A stretch of DNA of 64,000 nt from Anatilimnocola floriformis (GCF_024256385.1 NZ_JAMLFW010000001.1:3162001-3226000); one strand, 5' to 3'. Counted from the first letter of the stretch, positions 55,401 through 64,000 are shown. Translations and numbers: made by a program. Notes: generated by a model not told the origin, from the sequence alone.

Positions 55401-58400
55401 GCCAGTTGCTCAACGCTACCGATGCTCTCGGCAATACCACAACCTATGAATACGACAATCTCGGTCGGACGCTCGCCGTTACGCAACCTGATCCGGATGC
55501 TGGTGGTGGTCAAACTGCTCCGGTGACCCAGTATCAATACTCGCTGACGGGGAACTTGGTGCAAGTCCTCGATCCGCTCTTGCATGCCACGAACTACGAG
55601 TACGACGCGCTGAATCGGCGCACTTCCAGCCAGGATGCGTTGCAGGGAGCGACGACCTACCAGTACGACAGCGCCGGGAACCTGAAGTTCCTGACCGATC
55701 CGGTGAACAATATTACGGAGTGGGATTACGACAAACTGAACCGTGTGGTCGAAGAGAAGAACCAACTCGGCGACAGCCGCTCCTTCGTGTACGACGCGGC
55801 TGGAAATCTGCGGCAGCGTACGGACCGCAACGAACGAGTCATGATCTACGAGTACGACCATCTCAACCGGCAGACAGCGGAAGAATGGTGGGGCGGAGCA
55901 CGTCCCAGTGTCGGCATCTCGACCTCCGATGGCTCGACGACTAACGAGGTGCAGCGGGTGGGCTTCTCGGATTCGACGCCCTTCCAGTCGGGGACGTTCA
56001 CGCTGACGTTCGGCGGCCAGACGACTTCCGCCATTCCTTACAGCGCGAATGCAGCCACGGTGCAGGCGGCGCTGGTGGCTCTCAGCAACATCGACAGCGG
56101 TGACGTGTCGGTAATGAAGGTCGCCAACAGCATCACGCACCAAGAGTGGCAGATCACCTTTACCGGCGCCCTGGCCGGAACCAACGTCTCTCAAATTAGC
56201 ATTGACGCTGCCTCGGTCTATAATGGAATCGGTGCTCCGGGGACAGAGGTGGAAGCCACCGATACGACCGGCGCGAAGGTAGACGAGGTTCAGGTGGTCA
56301 CGCTCAGCAATACAACCGGCGGTACGTTCACGCTCGGCTTCGGCGGAGCGAGCACGGCGGCGCTCGATTGGGATGCCACCACCGGCGAAGTCGATGCAGC
56401 GCTCGAGGCGTTGTCGGGCGCGGGCACCGTTTCGGTGTCTGGTTCGACCGGCGGACCTTGGACGATCACGTTCACCGGCGCTTACTCGGGTGCCAACCTC
56501 GCGCCGCTGCAGTCCCAGGCTGGCAATCTGACCAACAGTAACCTGGTGCGGACGATTGCTTCGACCTTCAACGATGATGGCGATCTGGAGGAGATCAGCG
56601 ATCCTGATGCGACCTACGAGTACACGTACGACACCCTGGGACGCGTGACCGGCTACGTGCAGAACCTGGCCGGACTGACGCCAGAGATCGAGTTCGTCAG
56701 TCAGTACAACTCGGCCAGTCGGCGTGAACTCTTGCAAGCGATTCTCGATGGGGATGAAGACTTCCAGAACACGTATGCCTACGACGACCTGCAACGGCTC
56801 TCGACGCTAATTCAGCAGAGTGGTGCTGACAACGTGGTGGCTGCCAAGCGAATCGACTTCAATTACAACTCGCTGGGGCAATACACGCGGTTCGATCGTT
56901 ACGCGTCGGCCGATCAGTCGGAGTTCGTGGCCAGTTCGCATTACAGCTACGACAATCTGAACCGCCTGGTGCACGCGGAAACAACCTCCACACCGACCGG
57001 CTGGGGAACCGATCCTCTCGCCGGTTATCAGTACGCCTACGATGCTGCCAACCGGATTCTTTCGATCGATTCGTATCTCGATGGCTTGAGCACGTATACC
57101 CACGACGACACGAACCAACTCACGGGCGCCGACCACAGCACGGCGACGGATGAGTCGTACGAGTACGACGAGAACGGCAACCGAATCATGTCCGGTTACC
57201 ACGTCAATCCGAACAATCAGGTCGACACCGACGGAGTCTACAACTACACCTACGACGACGAAGGGAACCGCCTCACCCGGACGGCGATTAGCAACGGCTA
57301 TGTCACCGAGTACGAATGGGACTTCCGCAACCGCCTGACGAAAGTGACCGAGAAGGACAACTCGAATAACATCCTGCAGGTCACCACCAACAGCTACGAT
57401 GCGCTCAATCAATGGATCCGCCGCAGCTTCGACGCGGATGGCCCCGGTGGAACCGCCGCGGTCGACACCTTCTTCGCTTACGAGAACGGCCAAATCGCGT
57501 TGCAGTTCGACGGCAACGCAGCCGCCGACCTCTCCCACCGCTACCTCTGGGGCGAGCAAGTCGACCAGCTCTTCACCGACGAAGCCGTCACCAGCCTCGG
57601 CAGCGCAGGCGATGTCATCTGGCCTGTCGGCGACCACCTCGGCACGCAACGTGACCTGGTCACCTACAACAGCGGCACCGACGTCGCCACCGTCGCGAAC
57701 CATCGCGAGTACGACTCGTTCGGCAACCTGACTAACGAATCCAACTCCGCCATCGATCTCCTCTTCGGTTACACCAGCAAACCCTTCGATGAGACCACCG
57801 GCCTCCAAAACAATCTCAACCGCTGGTACGATCCGGTGGCGGGAAAATGGATCAGCGAAGATCCCATCGGGTTCGCTGCAGAGGATGAGAACTTGAGTCG
57901 TTATGTTGACAATTCACCTGAACTCTACTCGGACACCAATGGGACGATCAAGAGAACACTAGTTAAAGACTATATCAGCACTGATACACCACTCAAGTTC
58001 AACATTCAGTGGACTTTCGAATTAAGCAAAGACCACGATGCGTTTTTGAAAAAGCATGGAACTTCCAAGATTGCGTTAGTGCAGACAATCCTCGTAAAGA
58101 TGCGAGGATGCGGGCACCGTGGCGTAAACGTAAGTGTCAAATATAGTGAGTTAGTTGGAGTTATCGACACATCCGAAAGCAAAGCCAAGTTCCCAGACAA
58201 AGCCAAGTTCCCAGACAAAGACACTTGGGTGTATGAGAGCGCAGCGAAATGTAAGGACGGAACGCTTATCATGACAGGCGTCACTAGAGCTTATGCATTA
58301 ACAAGAGAACTGCAAGCAGAACTCGACTCGTGGAAGAAAGATGAGTCTTATTTACTGAGCGATGACAAAACAACTTGGAGTGCGGGCCACTTTCCCTCCT

Positions 58401-58525
58401 CTAAATCGCCCCTGATTCAACGTCGTGATAGCCTCGAACTGGAGGGAGAACGTGAGGAGCAGAGCTTCACAATCACTTGGGATGGCAAAATCAACAAGGT
58501 GGATTATGATCCAAAACACTCGTGA
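49436..58525 (+). CDS. Giant beta-helix/RTX/cadherin/Rhs surface protein with unique C-terminal tip
   Basis: 3029 residues from a GTG at 49436; beta-helix repeats (STISGNSA) continue upstream in frame to 49118, without a start or signal, so the N-terminus seems lost. Order: beta-helix and choice-of-anchor block ([18 protein letters not shown]; to about 145); RTX Ca2+ repeats ([11 protein letters not shown], about 332-400); VCBS/cadherin-like (420-620); PKD-like (620-715); DUF642-like lectin (715-850); YD/Rhs shell (about 1000-2780) with three inserted beta-sandwich repeats; Rhs core end ([19 protein letters not shown]); and an unknown tip (about 2820-3029). Rhs shells encapsulate toxin tips; toxin activity of this tip is inference. 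Last 20 bp overlap the next gene. Confidence 0.88.
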   Translation: MNSTFANNSASGAGGAFYVGGFSSVAMKNTIMAGSTAGSGTSADLGGSGGHTINSGGYNLFSLSSISSFITGTTTGNQLGVNPQLGSLANNGGPTWTHALASNSPAIDAGTSSGAPGVDQRNESRPQDGDSSGTAQYDIGAYEYIVPPPPEVEVTGFYADGSNWKVDYVVTVSQTPVAIPLKIYTTSDGTTPGTLLASTTTPGNVTLGATQTATVTPTGVNSLSDYRLLVVLDDTAVTGDTTTANNKLLFEGGIFQTSASGTTYIHVHGSDTAADTVTITKSGSNTHVETNFDTTGITGLTSSVEFRIETHGGNDTIATDNDVAAVIRVYGGTGNDTITGGAANDLLYGGDGDDTLTGGGGNDTLEGGAGNDSLSGGDGEDSLTGGTGNDTLRGGAAVDAFPDYDSGTDTVLVDPPEAVNDSYSTNEDADPFSSSTGFELNANDITDLGQSRTPVPAVLTSALGAKVVVRSNGTFDYYPQTSQTLQALNGSQSANDSFTYTLRNSLLETDTATVTITVSGIDDDLDAQDLLYIVQAPLELGQVLGTVPVLDDDGDTHSFQFVSEAVAGGLAISSTGVITVIDPNVFTFLGTTNYVFEIETSNGLDVDTSYFAVAIPAAFQVSGAATATQGHSYNLTLSSDIPFIDYVIDWGDSVDPLNPDDPTLVPGEGGDPVAIDHGFQVPGDVTPTIGISVGGTSSYTFTFTTVHVTQVNGVNLVVNGSFEEVGSLGFRGYTWNIFDALPGWRKVAGPSIEVQQTGTVLLTSAKDGSNYVELDADEDGPGGGGGSADGENGSSEISQSISTIVGQTYLLTFHLAARPGTSLADNELRVQIISGSTTSERFTPASTDWSSYTMSFEAKSNSTEIIFEDVSALPAEPVSPGDPPGDPRPENNNTLGTFLDDVTMYAAGGQTGTKTTVTVEISNPVCACLATPDGSQSSENLQTGNNVVTPPSPSAMAAMYMPRYSTNEFRPAVMSLDMSFLEGALVPDTVEVNGQVYSTAGISPGQGFRVSDLLDITALDTGLAEWSIPITENYAGGHTVSYDVTGNSLVSGPSNALLSAGWSIAAIDRLTITPEGALWQHMGDRLLWFKKDGANFKRPQGDQDFSELVDNSDGTFTISDRRGNELLFNSLGLVTEKTDTQGRKTTFVYTNADGDSKADDLLEVEEYDGRTLTYDYVDQRLAGLTDFDGRSVAFGYEDDQLKTITYPDPDGGGPLSALVTSFTYEDGYLKTVADGSDTMTFTYDSAGALTARENQDGSTETFVNSLTSTLPRAGYGTSLNPESLKPASDVVATSEDENGELTTYVLGALGLPVQMTDAEGNVTLYERDTNGRITKQTDPDPDGAGPETMITRYQYDTQGNLLKMTLPNSGVRTWQYDATWNVATSYVNERGLTTLYTIDPLTGFNAEVRQVIGEVDDLVNLETDDIVTGYTYTAAPSDPADPPAGLVETMTDPLGRVTAYTYNARGDVTSVTYAEGTADEATAYTYYNADGTVDYELDELSRRTDYDYDLLGRLTKTTLPDPDGGDPLARPEWKYEYDARNRRTKEIDPLDRETIYTYDKRSRVTKVERPDHDGDSELTTTTTNYDDRGRVTSTIDPLGRETTYTYDKLGRQTKVTMPEVADPTTAVNEIQVIDFDSGTVGTFKLNGNSNSAVVDLTDLSGLQAALDSLWGAGNTKVTHTSTAATVTFRGNLAGTNVAQMTVSDITGTFGATPSVSTDSAGVTAELVNPTAQTGYDALGRAISMTDALGNVTTYEYTNFGQNLKITLPDPDGVGLQTSPIMYQVFDVAGNLISETDANGGVTTREYDLLGRLVRVTQPDPDGGGSLTAPVTEYAYDLAGHLLAVTDPLGNVTSYEYDNRDRQVKITTADPDGAGGLTALVTAYEFDAAGQLTKMTAPGSRVTEYVYDDLGRLTVTKLPDPDGAGGLARPQLEATYDVASRKETDKDALGNITTYDYDDLDNLIKVTQPDPDGVGGLPAPVSEWEYDAAGQLLNATDALGNTTTYEYDNLGRTLAVTQPDPDAGGGQTAPVTQYQYSLTGNLVQVLDPLLHATNYEYDALNRRTSSQDALQGATTYQYDSAGNLKFLTDPVNNITEWDYDKLNRVVEEKNQLGDSRSFVYDAAGNLRQRTDRNERVMIYEYDHLNRQTAEEWWGGARPSVGISTSDGSTTNEVQRVGFSDSTPFQSGTFTLTFGGQTTSAIPYSANAATVQAALVALSNIDSGDVSVMKVANSITHQEWQITFTGALAGTNVSQISIDAASVYNGIGAPGTEVEATDTTGAKVDEVQVVTLSNTTGGTFTLGFGGASTAALDWDATTGEVDAALEALSGAGTVSVSGSTGGPWTITFTGAYSGANLAPLQSQAGNLTNSNLVRTIASTFNDDGDLEEISDPDATYEYTYDTLGRVTGYVQNLAGLTPEIEFVSQYNSASRRELLQAILDGDEDFQNTYAYDDLQRLSTLIQQSGADNVVAAKRIDFNYNSLGQYTRFDRYASADQSEFVASSHYSYDNLNRLVHAETTSTPTGWGTDPLAGYQYAYDAANRILSIDSYLDGLSTYTHDDTNQLTGADHSTATDESYEYDENGNRIMSGYHVNPNNQVDTDGVYNYTYDDEGNRLTRTAISNGYVTEYEWDFRNRLTKVTEKDNSNNILQVTTNSYDALNQWIRRSFDADGPGGTAAVDTFFAYENGQIALQFDGNAAADLSHRYLWGEQVDQLFTDEAVTSLGSAGDVIWPVGDHLGTQRDLVTYNSGTDVATVANHREYDSFGNLTNESNSAIDLLFGYTSKPFDETTGLQNNLNRWYDPVAGKWISEDPIGFAAEDENLSRYVDNSPELYSDTNGTIKRTLVKDYISTDTPLKFNIQWTFELSKDHDAFLKKHGTSKIALVQTILVKMRGCGHRGVNVSVKYSELVGVIDTSESKAKFPDKAKFPDKDTWVYESAAKCKDGTLIMTGVTRAYALTRELQAELDSWKKDESYLLSDDKTTWSAGHFPSSKSPLIQRRDSLELEGEREEQSFTITWDGKINKVDYDPKHS
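57551..57892 (+). repeat. 342-bp perfect inverted repeat, arm 1 (Rhs core)
   Basis: This segment of the Rhs core is identical, in reverse complement, to 63659-64000 at the right end of the window. I compared the two base by base and found no mismatch; the match runs to the window edge, so it is probably longer. It ends exactly at codons GAT GAG AAC (DEN), where the two C-terminal tips become unrelated. Perfect identity implies recent duplication, gene conversion, or selection for recombination. Confidence 0.9.
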
Positions 58526-59630
58526 TCATCCGCAACGCAAATCGCGATGGCCACAATTTTCGCTACGGCAACTTGCCTGTACTTTGGTAATCTGCTCGAT
58601 CGGCTTCGCAATCGCAGGTCGAATTGCTGCCGACGCCAAGCGAGTGGATCTGGCGATTCGAGCGCTTGAGGACAAGGGGGTTCATGTGGCCAGAAACGAG
58701 GCTCGAGTTTTCGGCTTTGCCGCCTCGGACGAATTTGTCTGCACTTGGCCACTGTCATTTTTCGGCAAGTCGACCTACAGGCCTGTTTCTTACTTGGTCG
58801 TTCCAAGGGGAGCTGACGAGTCATATGCCAAAGTCTTGCCTGATATCGGTTCAATCGATAGCATTGATATCTACACTCAAATACAAAGCCATCAGCTCGC
58901 TTTTCTTGCGCGGGCCAAGGGTGTCAAGCAAGGTACGATTGAATGCGATTTTCCGCAGGGCACAATGGATGCCTTAATAAGCTGGAAATCATTAACAGAG
59001 TTGATGATTGGGGATGTGCAAAGCGCCAATCTTGTTGGCATCGGCAAGCTTGGCTCATTGCAAGCCATTTATCTACGCGACATACAAGGTGACATGAGCG
59101 ACTTGGTCTCCGAGTTGACGCAACTACCGAGCCTGCGCCAAATCGATATTGAATCTTGTGCGCTTGACTTATGTGATGCTAAGTCATTCGAGTCACTGAA
59201 AAATGTGCGTTCGGTGAGAATAAATGCGTGCACTGGGTCGTCGGTTGCCTGCAGAGGCATAGGCCATCTCCATTCGCTTAAGCACCTCGAGATCGAGGGA
59301 GTTGATATTGATGACTCGTGTCTTAGCGACCTGGGCTGCTTATGTCCGCAACTCGAACGGATTCGCATTGGAAGCTGCAAAGCCAGTCCAGTCCGTATTC
59401 TGCAGTTTCTATCCAAATGCTATGCTCTAAAAGAACTCTACCTTACGCAGGAAAGTATTTGCGCAGTCGAGTGTCATCAGGCGGTGCAATCAATTGGCTG
59501 CTGCGGCTCGCTAGAGACGCTGCGTATCGAAGCTCTTGACAAACCGAGTGCGAAGCGTCTAAGCCATATACTGCCTAGATGTGGAATTACCGTCACCTTG
59601 AAGGGGCGAGAGCTATATCGACTACCATAA
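58506..59630 (+). CDS. LRR-like membrane protein, candidate immunity partner of the Rhs tip
   Basis: About 374 residues. The N-terminus [24 protein letters not shown] is one transmembrane helix of the planctomycete type. From about residue 150 onward there are leucine-rich repeats ([83 protein letters not shown]). The start at 58506 lies inside the last 20 bp of the giant Rhs gene, in another frame, so both are coupled. Position directly after an Rhs tip suggests an immunity function, but LRR membrane proteins are common in Planctomycetes, so this is uncertain. Confidence 0.7.
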   Translation: MIQNTRDHPQRKSRWPQFSLRQLACTLVICSIGFAIAGRIAADAKRVDLAIRALEDKGVHVARNEARVFGFAASDEFVCTWPLSFFGKSTYRPVSYLVVPRGADESYAKVLPDIGSIDSIDIYTQIQSHQLAFLARAKGVKQGTIECDFPQGTMDALISWKSLTELMIGDVQSANLVGIGKLGSLQAIYLRDIQGDMSDLVSELTQLPSLRQIDIESCALDLCDAKSFESLKNVRSVRINACTGSSVACRGIGHLHSLKHLEIEGVDIDDSCLSDLGCLCPQLERIRIGSCKASPVRILQFLSKCYALKELYLTQESICAVECHQAVQSIGCCGSLETLRIEALDKPSAKRLSHILPRCGITVTLKGRELYRLP

Positions 59631-59939
59631 AGACCAGTGCACTCAGCGTGCAACTATTACTCTAGGCGGCAAAGGTGCTGCGTCAGCTCGCTACCATCGT
59701 CTTGGCCGGAGTAGCTATCGGCAGCCACTTGCCGTGGAATTACCCGAGTTCTCAGAATTGGAGATCGAACGGTGGTGCCGCTTAGATAGAGCCCCCCGCC
59801 GGAACGCGTCATTGTCGCGAGTGATTTTGAGCGAACCACCGACGTTGCCGCGATATCGCTTCCGTTGTACCAGAGGATGCCCAAAGATATTCGGCACGGG
59901 AGTTGCGATGGATACTTACAGTATTATAGGGCAGTCAGA
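59631..59939. other. Region without intact gene; possible beta-helix remnant
   Basis: On the minus strand (59657-59884) one frame reads SGGGLYLSGTTV and a neighbouring frame SENSGNSTASG, the words typical of beta-helix (polymorphic outer-membrane) repeats such as those at the start of the giant Rhs gene. The frame shifts between the two, so at best this is a decayed fragment. Nothing else is recognised. Confidence 0.35.
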
Positions 59940-60272
59940 ATGGCACAAAAGCGGGTGCCGAAATCGAGAGCGGCCGACGACTAGTCGGCTGCGGAGCGGC
60001 TGGTCAAGCCGTTGCGGAGGCTGCTAGAGCAGATTCACCCGGCGGGTGCCGAGCGCGATCGTGCGGGAAAGCGGCGGTTCTTTTGCGATCATTACTTATC
60101 AATGATGTTGTTGTTTTACGCCAATCCCTCATTCACTTCGTTACGATCCTTGCAGAATGCTTCAAACTGGGAGAAGGTGCGAAAGCGGCTGGGCATTCCA
60201 CGGGTTTCGCTGGGCTCGATCAGCGAGTCGGCGCGGGTGTTTGATTCGTCGCTGGTGCGACCGATTTTGAAA
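59940..60272 (+). pseudogene. IS4-type transposase, N-terminal fragment
   Basis: Starts MAQKRVPKSRAADD, then an in-frame TAG (59982), then SAAERLVKPLRRLLEQIHP, KRRFFCDHYLSMMLLFYANP, SLRSLQNASNWEKVRKRLGIP, SLGSISESARVFD and LVRPILK. This is the N-terminal third of an IS4-family transposase. At 60272/60273 it runs without a gap into Rhs sequence. The expected continuation (ELAEFARPHFKGREAEAL, TAVDGS with the first catalytic Asp) lies nearby on the opposite strand at 60507-60396. Confidence 0.75.
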
Positions 60273-60510
60273 CTGGTGCATGCCACCACGCCGACCGGCG
60301 CGGGACCGATCCACTGGCCGGCTACCAGTGCACCTACGACGCGGCCAGCCATTCTGTCGATTGATTTGTATCTCGACGGGTTGAGCACCTACACGCCATC
60401 CTCGGCAACACCGCGAACACCGAACCGTCCACCGCCGTCAGATTCGCGAGCGCCTCGGCCTCGCGCCCTTTGAAATGCGGCCGTGCGAACTCGGCCAACT
60501 CTTTGAGTGG
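60273..60510. other. 238-bp segment that appears inverted
   Basis: Left half (60273-60395, plus strand) is an Rhs piece beginning LVHATTPTG and ending [15 protein letters not shown]. Right half (60507-60396, minus strand) is IS4 transposase (LKELAEFARPHFKGREAEAL, TAVDGSVFAVLPRMA). Flipping the segment joins the IS4 N-terminus to its continuation and joins the minus-strand Rhs fragment ending YSHDNLNR to LVHATTPTG, as in the intact Rhs protein. So both broken genes are restored by one inversion. The boundary inside (60395/60396) has no extra base. Confidence 0.6.
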
Positions 60511-60690
60511 CCGGTTGAGATTGTCGTGGCTGTAACGCGAACTGGCCACGAACTCCGATTGATCGGTTGACGCGTAACGATCAAGATAGGTGCATCGCCC
60601 CAACGAGTCGTAGTTGAAGTTGATTCGCTTGGCGGCCACGACGTTGTCGGCGCCGCTCAGCTGAATCAGTGTCTAGAGCCGCAAGACGCG
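60511..60690 (-). pseudogene. Rhs fragment, minus strand
   Basis: [39 protein letters not shown] and FVASSRYSHDNLNR, aligning with residues near 2460-2510 of the giant Rhs protein ([23 protein letters not shown]) at roughly 80 percent. The continuation towards the start of Rhs ([13 protein letters not shown]) is found 1.8 kb away at 62460-62590, also on the minus strand, separated by IS debris. Confidence 0.7.
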
Positions 60691-60699
60691 GGCGAACAT

Positions 60700-60891
60700 A
60701 GCCACCGGCTACGTTACCACCCACTCCTGGGATCATCGCAACCGCTTGGTGAAGGTACCGAGTTCGATGATGAGGAAGACGAACTCAGCTCGGTTACAAC
60801 CAGTTTCGATGTCTTCCAACCGGTGGTTCCGCCGCTCGGTCGATGCCGATGGACCCGGAGGCGCCGATCCAGCCGATACGTTCTTTGCCTA
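60700..60891 (+). pseudogene. Rhs fragment, plus strand, frameshifted
   Basis: Reads TGYVTTHSWDHRNRLVKV, then in shifted frames SVTTSFDVFQ and RRSVDADGPGG, ending DTFFA. It corresponds to the part of the intact Rhs protein around [17 protein letters not shown] to DADGPGG. Orientation is opposite to the neighbouring Rhs fragments, which again indicates local inversion. At least two frameshifts; non-functional. Confidence 0.6.
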
Positions 60892-60924
60892 ACAGGCGCG
60901 CCGACATCCGAATCATCGCAGCAG

Positions 60925-61330
60925 GTAATCCCGGACGCCGCTGTTGCAACCATCGCTGAATTGAAAGGAAGGCCACCCGCCTGATCGGCTGGAGGCGTTG
61001 CGGTCTGCTTGCCAGACGGCGATCTCATGACCCATCGCCGCGGCCGTCGCGAAGCGTCGTGAGCCGACACATTGGCGCTAGAGCAGGGCTCAGTTCCATT
61101 TCAGCCATGTTGAGCCAGCTGCCGTTTTTCGGCGTGTAGATCGGACGCACGCGGCGGGCTAGTCGTCGCGCGGTTTCGGCGTCGAAGATTGAAGTACAGG
61201 CTTGCTAGGTCGTTCGTGTTGAGATTGTCGTAGGCCAGCGACACCAAAGCGGCGTCGGGATAATCAATGTCCAGCAGTTGCTGCAATTCGAGAGCCCAAT
61301 GGAGACAGAGCGTGACGCCGCAGAGAAGCC
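60925..61330 (-). pseudogene. IS630-type transposase, 3' part
   Basis: Minus-strand text in shifting frames: LLDIDYPDAALVSLAYDNLNTNDLASLY (the DNLNTH-type catalytic block of IS630), then IYTPKNGSWLNMAEMELS (the conserved HYTPKHGSWLNMAE-type block), then debris. Several frameshifts are needed to read it through. The catalytic Glu region is recognisable but the gene is dead. The 5' part is at 62060-62440. Confidence 0.65.
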
Positions 61331-62059
61331 AAAGCGAGAATTTCGAGGCAAATGCGAGATAGTCGTATATGTGCCGAAAAAGTAGTCGCTGCACACTTCG
61401 AGCACTATGTGAGGATGGCTCGAGCGGGGGCGTCTTTAGCAGTGTTGACGACCCTCGTGGCCATCGGCATCAAAGTCACAGCAAATCGCACCCACACCGG
61501 CGAAAGAGTTTTTTCCCAGCTCACGACGATACGGGCTAGCGCGCCTTGCCACGCCATAGATGATCGGCGGCTGGCTTCAGGCCTTGGATCGAGCCGGTGG
61601 GTCCGTTCGCCTGGTGACAGCAGGGTGTCTTGGCCGCGGCTCACTGCGATCTGGCAAGCAAACACACATGCCGTCGAGCTGCCGTCACACTTCGATGCGA
61701 TCCTTCGGCTGCACGCCGCGCGCGGCGGTTGCAGAGAGCCATTTTGCCAACGTACCGTCCAGTCATTTTGTGCAGCCACCTGCTGCTCCAGCACCATGCC
61801 CACGGCGGCAACGTGACCGAGTGGGAACTTTGGAACGCGGCGACGGATTGCTCAATCAACGAACGACTGCGAGCTGACAGCCAACCAATCAAACAAGAAG
61901 AGAGCCGAAGCCACGTGTGCAGGGGATACGCCGCTAACCTCGCGACTTGTCTCGGAGCATACAGGGTTTGCCGTATTTTCCAGCGACCTTCCAATTCCCA
62001 CGGCATCAAAACCACTTGATACGAAATTGCCGTCGGCACGAAGGTTCCCTTTCGGCGAG
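61331..62059. other. Unrecognised decayed DNA
   Basis: Between the two parts of the IS630 pseudogene. Open frames exist on both strands (for example 61405-61803 minus and 61641-62171 minus), but none has a protein-like pattern that I can place. It does not read as the missing middle of an IS630 transposase, so it is probably a further insertion or degenerated sequence. Confidence 0.3.
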
Positions 62060-62440
62060 GCTGCCCATGGCCGACATTTGTTTTCTTAAGCGTCTTGCGT
62101 ACGGTCTCGGGCAGACCGATTTCACAACCTTCAGACGTTTCAGCTCTGTGCACAGCAGTTGCAAGGTCCAATGATCGCGGCCTCCGGCGGAGCGATACAG
62201 GCGATGGTGATGATTTGCGCCTCCGGCGCGGTCGTCGATTACCTTGGGAATGCGAGCATCCTCGCGCGTGACGCGCACCAGCGTCGAATGCACGCCCGAC
62301 TTCACATACTTTTGGCGAACCCGCACGACCTGCCGTTCGCAGAGGCCGACGCCCTCAGGGATTTCCATGTCCGTGCAGCCATCGGCAGAATCTTGGGCCA
62401 GCGACGTTTCGCCGCCCCCACGCGTCTTCATGCATCGAGT
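62060..62440 (-). pseudogene. IS630-type transposase, 5' part
   Basis: Minus-strand blocks: EGVGLCERQVVRVRQKYV (HTH), then in another frame AQIITIACIAPPE, then WTLQLLCTELKRLKVVKSV, then PETVRKTLKKTN. In intact IS630 transposases these four blocks are consecutive, so at least three frameshifts are present. It precedes, in transposase order, the fragment at 60925-61330, with 0.7 kb of unexplained DNA between. Confidence 0.65.
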
Positions 62441-62459
62441 CATGTGCTCGGCGACGACC

Positions 62460-62590
62460 GTAGGCACAAGTGCTCTGGAGGTCTTCGTCTTCATCGAGAA
62501 TCGCCTGAAATAGCTCGCGGCGATTGGCTGAGTTGTACTGGCTGACGAACTCGATCTCCGGCGTTAGCCCGGCCAGGTTCTGCATTCCGC
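62460..62590 (-). pseudogene. Rhs fragment, minus strand, distal
   Basis: [20 protein letters not shown] then RRELFQAILDEDEDLQSTCAY, which closely matches the giant Rhs protein around residue 2410-2450 ([20 protein letters not shown]). It is followed directly by the IS630 pseudogene. It is the part that would precede the fragment at 60511-60690, so an old Rhs gene on the minus strand was split by the IS630 insertion. Confidence 0.7.
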
Positions 62591-62659
62591 GGCTGCAAAA
62601 CTAAATTCGAATCGGTCTATCCAATTTCTGTCATTGAACGGTAGCAGGACTTCGACCGA

Positions 62660-62902
62660 CTAATTCCATGCATTGGGCCTGATCTCTCGATCAAGGTGCT
62701 CCAGCGGCCAATATATTTGATGCCCGATGTCGCCGATGATCAGATAATGTCGCATAGTACTAATGTCCATAAAGTATTCACCATCGATAAGAACCTCATC
62801 AACAATTCCGTCAGGTCGTACGAGTGCTAAATAACTAACCACATACAAGAGCGGAAGCATTAACAGCAGAACGGCCACACAAAATGGTGCGCGAGCATTC
62901 AT
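62660..62902 (-). CDS. Small membrane protein, candidate immunity gene
   Basis: An 80-residue protein: one hydrophobic N-terminal helix (FCVAVLLLMLPLLYVVSYLALV), then a short soluble part ending IYWPLEHLDREIRPNAWN. The C-terminal YWPLE.DR..RP.AW pattern occurs in small planctomycete membrane proteins. It lies 96 bp downstream of the second Rhs gene on the same strand, the place of an immunity gene, but the family seems widespread, so its role is open. Confidence 0.6.
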   Translation of the reverse strand: MNARAPFCVAVLLLMLPLLYVVSYLALVRPDGIVDEVLIDGEYFMDISTMRHYLIIGDIGHQIYWPLEHLDREIRPNAWN

Positions 62903-62998
62903 CTGATTTGCCCAGCTCTAAAAACTGCGTTAAGGTGAATACAGACTCAGTCTACAAAAAACTGTTCTTCTTTTCTGCCCCGTTTGACCCCGACAATA

Positions 62999-64000
62999 TT
63001 ATTTCCCGGGAGGTATTGGCTCATATGTCTTTTTATCTGGATTATACCTTTCTTTAGGGGTATACACGTTCGTTCTCGGGTCATAAACCCCCTTGGTCAA
63101 TGGGTTTTTAGGCATTTCCCCAACTACGGGCGACGTCATATCGACTTTCCCAAGACCTTTCTCATGCGCGGAATTTTTTTTCAACTCGTCTTCTATGAAA
63201 GCCTGAACCATAGCGCCATATTTCTTGCTTGCATCCACCGCCTCTACTTTTGTGTCAAAAATCTCGTCCTCGTGTGGCGACAGCTTTGCAACCGCCTCGT
63301 CCAGTGTTTTTAGGGCTATGTTTATATGTTTTTGTTCATGGGCGTACGCTGACTTGATGGTGAGGGCTGGGAGACTGTTTTTCTTTATCTGATCAATATC
63401 CAGAAGAACTTGTGCGTCATACTTGACCATGAAACTGATTCTAAACCCAATTACCTTGCCGCACATTACGAAAGGTTCCGGTTTAGCGTTTACCCGCATG
63501 TTATGGAGCGTTTTACCAACGTTGCCTGCTGGAAGTTTAGTTTCGTTCCATTCTACGGAGTCCTCCGTCTTGTTGCCTCCCTCAAGGACTATCGCTTTCT
63601 CTACAAGCCCACTTGGATCCATAATCGCTATTGGATTGTTACTGGCGTAACGCGTTAGGTTCTCATCCTCTGCAGCGAACCCGATGGGATCTTCGCTGAT
63701 CCATTTTCCCGCCACCGGATCGTACCAGCGGTTGAGATTGTTTTGGAGGCCGGTGGTCTCATCGAAGGGTTTGCTGGTGTAACCGAAGAGGAGATCGATG
63801 GCGGAGTTGGATTCGTTAGTCAGGTTGCCGAACGAGTCGTACTCGCGATGGTTCGCGACGGTGGCGACGTCGGTGCCGCTGTTGTAGGTGACCAGGTCAC
63901 GTTGCGTGCCGAGGTGGTCGCCGACAGGCCAGATGACATCGCCTGCGCTGCCGAGGCTGGTGACGGCTTCGTCGGTGAAGAGCTGGTCGACTTGCTCGCC
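62999..64000 (-). CDS. Second Rhs protein, C-terminal part, with HExxH tip (5' end outside window)
   Basis: 333 codons in the window; the gene enters from the right edge. The first 114 codons are the Rhs core, identical to the giant Rhs gene (342 bp). After DENL the sequence becomes unrelated: a linker with RYASNNPIAIMDPSGL, then a tip of about 200 residues with AYAHEQKHINIAL (HExxH, 63340-63326). The rest is rich in Lys and Tyr, ending NPDKKTYEPIPPGK. HExxH plus a helix suggests a zinc metallopeptidase-type toxin; a third metal ligand was not identified. The tip is AT-rich compared with the core. Confidence 0.85.
   Translation of the reverse strand, partial: GEQVDQLFTDEAVTSLGSAGDVIWPVGDHLGTQRDLVTYNSGTDVATVANHREYDSFGNLTNESNSAIDLLFGYTSKPFDETTGLQNNLNRWYDPVAGKWISEDPIGFAAEDENLTRYASNNPIAIMDPSGLVEKAIVLEGGNKTEDSVEWNETKLPAGNVGKTLHNMRVNAKPEPFVMCGKVIGFRISFMVKYDAQVLLDIDQIKKNSLPALTIKSAYAHEQKHINIALKTLDEAVAKLSPHEDEIFDTKVEAVDASKKYGAMVQAFIEDELKKNSAHEKGLGKVDMTSPVVGEMPKNPLTKGVYDPRTNVYTPKERYNPDKKTYEPIPPGK
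63659..64000 (-). repeat. 342-bp perfect inverted repeat, arm 2 (Rhs core)
   Basis: Reverse complement of 57551-57892 with no mismatch found. It reaches the last base of the window, so its full extent is unknown. The inner end, next to the tip, falls at the same codon as in arm 1. The two arms face each other across 5.8 kb and could recombine to invert the segment between. Confidence 0.9.

Noticed and set aside
50906-57808. Long minus-strand frames (up to 477 codons) opposite the giant Rhs gene
   Set aside because: They are mirror frames of a high-GC repetitive gene whose plus-strand frame has clear Rhs, RTX and cadherin motifs.
58181-58216. Tandem 18-bp duplication AAAGCCAAGTTCCCAGAC in the first Rhs tip
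   Set aside because: It is real, but a single in-frame duplication (KAKFPD twice) is an ordinary slippage event with no evident function.

Overview
The window reads as a chromosome segment of a planctomycete, probably Pirellulales-like. The reasons are several secreted sulfatases, a DUF1552/DUF1501 pair, a PVC-type propeller protein ending in a heme-binding domain, secreted sialate O-acetylesterase and melibiase-type enzymes, small planctomycete-style lipoproteins, a giant surface protein of the beta-helix/RTX/Rhs kind, and many genes with GTG starts or weak ribosome sites. This is an inference from gene content only.

Region 1 (1-22.9 kb) is chromosomal and mostly a polysaccharide and catabolic neighbourhood. 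It holds two sulfatases (one cut by the window edge), a sialate O-acetylesterase, an LpqC-type esterase, a GH36-like alpha-galactosidase, a GH43-like enzyme, and a 1714-residue protein combining ThuA, discoidin, SGNH, PVC propeller, cupredoxin and cytochrome c domains. DUF1552 and DUF1501 proteins, TspO, a UPF0548/SDR pair and a PAS-AraC regulator are also present. A cupin gene and the DUF1552 gene are truncated.

Region 2 (about 23.22-36.15 kb) looks like a 12.9-kb integrative element. It is bounded by a 15-bp direct repeat (23224-23238 and 36135-36149). The left copy begins a 42-nt tRNA 3' half that starts at the anticodon loop of a tRNA-Arg-like gene. The element carries a tyrosine integrase, an excisionase-like HTH protein, a P-loop ATPase with a stop codon near its start, a Dam-type methylase, four helically phased iteron-like repeats beside an HTH protein, a RuvB remnant, several small element genes, a caspase-like protease next to a broken DUF6602 gene, and an IS with an rve transposase. 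The right flank is a decayed IS transposase, so the element may sit at a secondary site.

Region 3 (36.5-48.1 kb) is chromosomal again: an M14-like carboxypeptidase, an EF-hand protein, lipoproteins including a CsgG/TPR-like one, a nucleotidyltransferase pair, rarA, and divergently the mutasome operon imuA-imuB-dnaE2. A perfect 8-2-8 palindrome in the rarA/imuA gap is a candidate LexA-type operator.

Region 4 (48.1-64 kb) is accessory. A sulfatase stub and a second tRNA 3' half (same 42-nt layout) precede a giant beta-helix/RTX/cadherin/Rhs protein. Its Rhs core ends in a unique C-terminal tip, followed by an overlapping LRR-like membrane protein. A second Rhs gene enters from the right end on the other strand; its core is identical to the first over 342 bp, then the tip changes abruptly to one with an HExxH motif, followed by a small membrane protein. 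Between them lies a graveyard of IS4, IS630 and Rhs fragments with evidence of a 238-bp inversion. This is typical of polymorphic-toxin loci with exchangeable tips and candidate immunity genes.
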